Shown: piece by piece, positions 59,828-64,000 of the stretch
Layout of the letters: each line of letters starts with the position of its first letter
Position numbering within the stretch: position 1 is the first letter of the stretch
From: Ceraceosorus guamensis
Taxonomy: Eukaryota > Basidiomycota > Exobasidiomycetes > Ceraceosorales > Ceraceosoraceae
Direction: 5' to 3'
Length of the DNA stretch: 64,000 nucleotides
NCBI RefSeq assembly: GCF_003144195.1
Contig: NW_020289996.1
Coordinates: forward strand, 249,419 to 313,418
Position numbers and translations under genes: made by a program
Notes under the pieces: generated by a model
Told to the model about the DNA's origin: nothing
The model's database searches: none
What the model saw: the letters and a program-made list of their open reading frames with translations, nothing else

Positions 59828-60345
59828 TCAACGATTGCAGCCATGCAGCTGATGAGCCGCAACTCCGCCTGGTCTGATCGCCTCTCCACCCAACAAGAGT
59901 GGCTGATGCTGCGGGACGATCAAGTCTCGTCGAGGCACTTGCCATTCACGAAGAATGAGGAAGCCCAGCAGCGTCTGACTTCGAGTGCGATTTGACACAA
60001 CAGTGCGTGGCACACATAGCGTGCACACCTGAAGGGCCCGGGCTCCTGCACGGACTTTTCGCTCGAGGTGCCCCCCACGCAGTAAAGGGTCGCACGACTC
60101 GACCAAATACATGGCTCGACGTCGCTCTACATCTTCCTAGAGTCACAAGAATGACTGCGGGACTTGACTGTACGACTACCTCGCCAGCCTGCGCGCTTTT
60201 CAAGCCAGGAGAACGACACCAACCGTCTTCATGAATCGGGAAGTAATGAAGCGACATGGGACTCACCATCAGGTGCATTCGCATTCTCTGAAGTGGCGAG
60301 CGAAGTCACGGAGCCCCTCTTGGACTGAGGAGCTGGATTGGCCAT
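59828..60345 (-). CDS. Hypothetical small two-exon gene (doubtful)
   Basis: Exon 1 (60345-60267) reads MANPAPQSKRGSVTSLATSE then NANAPD, and ends at a consensus GTGAGT donor. Exon 2 (60132-59828), after a CTAGGAAG acceptor, continues in phase as DVERRRAMYLVESCDPLLRG and ends HQLHGCNR; total 127 residues. The first exon looks protein-like and the donor is good; exon 2 after about residue 60 has random-looking composition and may be 3' sequence with another intron. No family is recognised. Confidence 0.28.
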
Positions 60346-61650
60346 TTTGTCGTGGGTTTCTCGAGCGCGTACGGTCCGGCGAAGATCAGAAGCTTTTGAG
60401 TCCGAAGCGGAACGCAAGAATGTCGATGGGCAGCAGCGGTCAGCTGATGGTTCACAGACTGAGTCGAATTGGGATTGGAGTAAAACGCTGCGCAAGCGGG
60501 CGAACGAGGTGTGAAGATCAGGGTGCTATCGGCTTGGCGATGAGTCGTGAAGCGACCAAAGAATTGAACGTGATACGCAGGCTGAAAGGCTTGATAGCGC
60601 TACGAATGATGACGAACGTGGGTGATCAGGAGGGTGGTAGCTGGAGGGTCAGAAGATGGACATTCAAACTGCAAGGCTCAGTAACAGTCGTGAGTCAGGT
60701 TTGAGGTTTGCTACGTGCCACGCACTACACAAGGCGCACCCTGCGTTTTGTGACGCGCTTAGGTGTCGTGCCCACCCGCGTTTCCACTCCTCCACAGAGG
60801 GATTCGCATTCGTGATTGGATGCCCATCAGCAGCCTGCACCATTCTTCAATCAACAATCGCTCGGATCCTCCTCTAACAAATCTTGGAATGTAGCCTCTC
60901 GCTGCTGCAACCTGCGAATGTGAATGCAGAACGCAGATCACTCACACTCGAATTTGTGAGCTGCGAGGTGCACCATCTCATGCCGGCGTTTCGATCAACG
61001 GCCAGCTTTGCGAGTCCCTTGGCGCAGCTTATTGTCGCATATGAGCTTGCAGCATGGACCGCGATCGAGACGCACGGCTGGCAAGTCACAGTCACGAGTC
61101 GCGAGTGAGTGAGTCGTGTGTGTGCATTTTCATGCATAATGATGCGGGGTTGCTTCTTCGGCTGCAGAGCCCCCCTAGCGCCCTTTCTGCTGCGTGATGT
61201 ATAGTTGCCAGCTGCCATGCATGCAGGGCGACGGCTCGAAGCTCGTGCCCAGAATCAGCCCGCCACGTGACTCAATCTGCTCGACCTCACTCTCATCAAG
61301 ACTCAAAGATCAACTGTGGAACACTTCCAATCGCGAATCGCGAAGAGATCAGCAGCTCGTGAAGTTGAAGGCAACATCCACACTGCTCTCCTTCAAAGGA
61401 TCGCGGACGACTGAGACCATCAGCAATCGCACGATCAACGAAGACACTAGCGCCACGAATGCATTGAGCGATGAGGCTGCAGAAAGCGTCAGTCTGCTGG
61501 ACAGACGAGGGATGGAGAGCGAATCAGTGGGTGGCCGCGTAGGTGTTGGTAGATCGACATCGGAGCAAGACGAACTCTACAAACGAGCTTCGAGATCCGC
61601 AAATCGGCACAGCCTCGAAAGTCTCGAGAGGAAGGCATGCGTGGCGAATG
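60346..61650. other. Intergenic region, motif cluster near its end
   Basis: About 1.3 kb without a supported gene. Open frames on the plus strand (60231-60704, 61194-61868) overlap other features and have random composition. Motif words such as AGTCGTGAGTCAGG (60686), ATTCGTGATTGG (60809) and the cluster at 61084-61308 occur. Confidence 0.4.
61084..61308. repeat. Cluster of GTCACGAGTCGCGAGTGAGTGAGTCG-type motifs
   Basis: AGTCACAGTCACGAGTCGCG followed by AGTGAGTGAGTCGTG near 61084-61118, and GTGACTCAATC plus ATCAAGACTCAAAG near 61267-61306. Same motif family as the other intergenic clusters. Confidence 0.4.
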
Positions 61651-63737
61651 TCATTTGTCATCCGCTTTGTCATCGCCATCCTTCTTGTCGGCAGAGCCTT
61701 GCTCAGATCCTCCAAAAGCCAATGGTTTGCCAAAGGCAAATTGGAATCCTCCGGGTTTTGTGTTGCCCGTGGCCGCATATCCAGTACCTCCCGCAGAGGG
61801 GCTGCTGGACGCTCCAAAAGAGAATGTTGATTTGCTCGCTCCCACATTGGGTGTTGCATTCGTACTGATGTTTGAGGGGTCCGTAGAAGAGGCGGAGGAG
61901 GAACCGAACGAGAAGCGCAGATTGTTGCTCGAGGACGATCCTGATGCAGAGCCAAAACCGAACGGAGAAGCCGCCGCAGGTTTGCTGGCGCTCGAGCCCG
62001 AAGCAGACTCCGCAGCATTAGCGGCTTTTGCGCCGAACGAAAACGGAGTGCTGACAGGATTGGTGGTCGACACTGAGCCAGAGCCGAAGGTCGCTGCTGA
62101 CGCCGGAGTAGATGACGCTGCTGGAGCGGATCCGAAGGCGAATATCGGTTTGGTTGCGGCATCTTTGGCTGCAGAGTCATGGGTAGCAGGGGTACTCGAG
62201 GATCCAAATCCAAACGTGCCGCTCTTGTTGAAATTTCCATTAGAACTCGGCTTGTCTGATGACGTGCTTTGAACGTTTGAGTCGCCAGCTGCACTCTTAG
62301 AGTGGGGAGTGGCCACGCCCTTCATGCTGCCTGCATGTGCTTGGCCAAAGCCAAAGAAAGGCGAGGCAGCTGGTTGGGTTCTGGTGGTGCTGGTTGCCCC
62401 TTCCGCCCGATTGCCTTCCCCCCGTGATACATCCCCATCGCCCTTCGTGATCGTCGTAGATACCTCTTTCGCTGCTGCGGCAGGCGCAAAGGCGAATGAT
62501 GAGGCACTTGAAGAAGAATTGCTAGGTGTTTTCGCGACGCTTTTGGTTGCCTGTGCATCACCTTCAGCAGGCGCCCCAAAGCTCTTGCCTGCGAATGAAA
62601 AGCCGCCTGATGGGCTAGAAAAGGTAGGCTGCCCTGGAAGTAGTGTGGGTTTGGGGTCTGCTTTCGGTGTGATTGGAGAGGCACCTGCAGGTACTCCTCC
62701 GAACGTGAAAGGAGTAGTAGGTGCTTTTGGGGGTCCTACTAGAGTATTCGCCTGGCGTGAGGAGACAAAAGGCGTCGCAGGGTTCGAGACTGTGGGAGAT
62801 GGTGGCACTGCAGGAGACGTCGAACTCGTTTCTGTTGATCTTGCTGCGGACGCAGACGGCCCAGCAAGAGCATCGGTGCTGCTCCTATGCCGTTTGTAAT
62901 CACTCGCTAGCTCAGCAAGAACGTGTGTGAGGTCTGCGAACGGATCAGCTTTGAGGACACCCTCCAGTGCGCTAGAAAGGGAGTGATTAAGGCCTCTAAG
63001 TTTCAGGTAGTAGGATTCAGCGGATGATTGTCGAGAAGTGGAGGATGTGACTTGGGATGTTGCGCTGCTCGTTGAAGAAGAGCCAAATGACTACGAAGAG
63101 CGCAAGAAGGGCACGCACGAGTGTCAGTGGAAGTTCCATGCCGCCCTCATCAGCGCCTTCTACGAGAGCTCAGAGCGCCAGGGTGGCCTCGCCGCCCTCT
63201 GCACTCGAGTACTCACAAAGAGAGTAGCGGGAGTCGCGGGAGCGGATGCAATGCCGCTTGAAGCACCAAAAGCATTACCCTGTACGGAAGAAGCATTTGA
63301 CGCAGGAGATGCTGCTGTACCAAAAGAGAAAGGAGTTCGACCAGGCGCCGAACTTGACGGTGCCGCTATTGACGCTGAACTTGCCGCACCGGGGGGTCCG
63401 CTTCCTTTCCGTCTAGGCATACCCTTGATGCTGCGGTGGTGGAGGCTGATCAGCTCTGAGCCGCGATACGCCGAGTGACTCCATGCAGCTTTCACCGCAT
63501 CATGAAAGTGACGACAAACGATGCGCCGCATCTCCGCCCACTCGGCAGGCAAACATCGTTGGCAGTACTCCTGCTCCGGCCACTCCACTCTATCCACAAC
63601 AGAGCGATCACTCACACTCTGTCAGCTCCGCTACCTTGCAATGCGCCCGCGCCACCAGCGGATCCATTCTGGCCTTCTTCCGACTCCTCGCCATCACCTG
63701 AGCCCGAGGTCAGCTGGAAAGCGGCTGCCCTCTTCAT
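61651..63737 (-). CDS. FG nucleoporin, Nup50/Nup2-like
   Basis: Three exons (63737-63616, 63430-63217, 63090-61651) give 591 residues. The start MKRAAAFQLTSGSGDGEESE resembles the Nup50 N-terminal importin-alpha-binding region (KRxAxxQLT), followed by VIKGMPRRKGSG. Exon 3 contains SYYLKLRGLNHSLSSALEGV and LKADPFADLTHVLAELASDY, matching the NUP50 block YxxQLxxLN...NPLxDLTP. The remainder is Ser/Ala-rich with FG motifs (PFTFGG, GFSFAG, PFFGFG, GTFGFG, PIFAFG, PFSFGA, PFGFG, RFSFGS, STFSFGA, FQFAFG). Role: mobile nuclear-basket nucleoporin aiding importin release. The Ran-binding domain that ends animal Nup50 and yeast Nup2 is absent; the frame stops after KKDGDDKADDK. A downstream exon cannot be excluded. 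Confidence 0.88.
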
Positions 63738-64000
63738 CTCGGCGTCCTTGTGTGAATCAAACGGCAGATCTTGCGATCTGGCCTCGTCAAATGTTTCCTT
63801 AGAAGGACTTTAATTATGAACGTGGAGGCTGTACGGGCCCAGTCTGTGAGGTTGAGTGCAGAGTTTACGAGGGCATGGTCGCTCGATCAATCGCAAATGT
63901 CGGCAAGGATCTGTGGAGCGGGCGGGCACGCCGTGATGGCCGGAAAGTCGACTCTGACTGGCCTGCGAGACAGCGCCCGCAACTCTCGTACGGCAGGCAT
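63738..64000. other. Window end, upstream of the nucleoporin gene
   Basis: About 260 nt with no supported gene; probably the promoter of the minus-strand nucleoporin gene. The in-frame extension upstream of its ATG meets a stop within about 70 nt. Confidence 0.4.

Noticed and set aside
61194-61868. 224-codon plus-strand open frame
   Set aside because: Overlaps the end of the nucleoporin gene in antisense and otherwise covers intergenic motif DNA; no recognisable protein.

Overview
The window looks like nuclear DNA of a basidiomycete fungus, most likely a smut relative (Ustilaginomycotina). That placement is an inference from gene content, fungal-type short introns (about 60 to 100 nt, GTRNGT...YAG) and compact spacing; no rRNA, mitochondrial or bacterial operon signal is visible. 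Twenty-one gene models are offered, nineteen of them well supported or reasonably supported. Most were built by joining exons until the phase closed exactly and family motifs read through the junctions. No retroelement, DNA transposon, tRNA or CRISPR array was recognised.

Layout. 0-6 kb: an arrestin-domain adaptor (+) converging on a leucine-rich-repeat protein (-). 7.7-12.6 kb: a small secreted protein (+), the RING subunit of cullin ligases RBX1 (-), and a mitochondrial-type NAD(H) kinase (+). 13.5-18.8 kb: two convergent genes for predicted secreted proteins with no recognised family. The larger (1,072 aa) carries a signal peptide, a Kex2-like site, four clear copies of a basic 32-residue module and an AT-hook; it is the most unusual locus of the window. 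20-26 kb: sulfite reductase flavoprotein MET10 (+) and NMN adenylyltransferase (-). 28-34 kb: ESCRT-III SNF7 (+), an HMG-box protein (-) and the ribosome-biogenesis methyltransferase EMG1/NEP1 (+). 35-46 kb: the SNF2 remodeller FUN30 (+), an MFS drug/polyamine-type transporter (+) and an 11-exon metallophosphatase/5'-nucleotidase (-). 47-64 kb: a C2-domain, proline-rich cytokinesis protein of the Inn1/Fic1 type (+), a secreted GH3 beta-glucosidase (-), an ankyrin-PH-ORD oxysterol-binding protein (-), a doubtful small gene (-) and a Nup50/Nup2-like FG nucleoporin (-).

Most genes are unrelated housekeeping functions in alternating orientation, with many convergent pairs sharing short 3' spacers. 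A loose theme is pyridine-nucleotide metabolism: NAD kinase, NADPH-dependent sulfite reductase and NMN adenylyltransferase lie within 16 kb, though nothing shows co-regulation. The secreted proteins at 7.8, 13.6 and 18.8 kb are candidates for effectors or wall-associated proteins. Larger intergenic gaps carry clusters of a recurring short motif family (variants of TCACGAGTC, ATTCACGAATC, CAAGACTC) that no gene explains.
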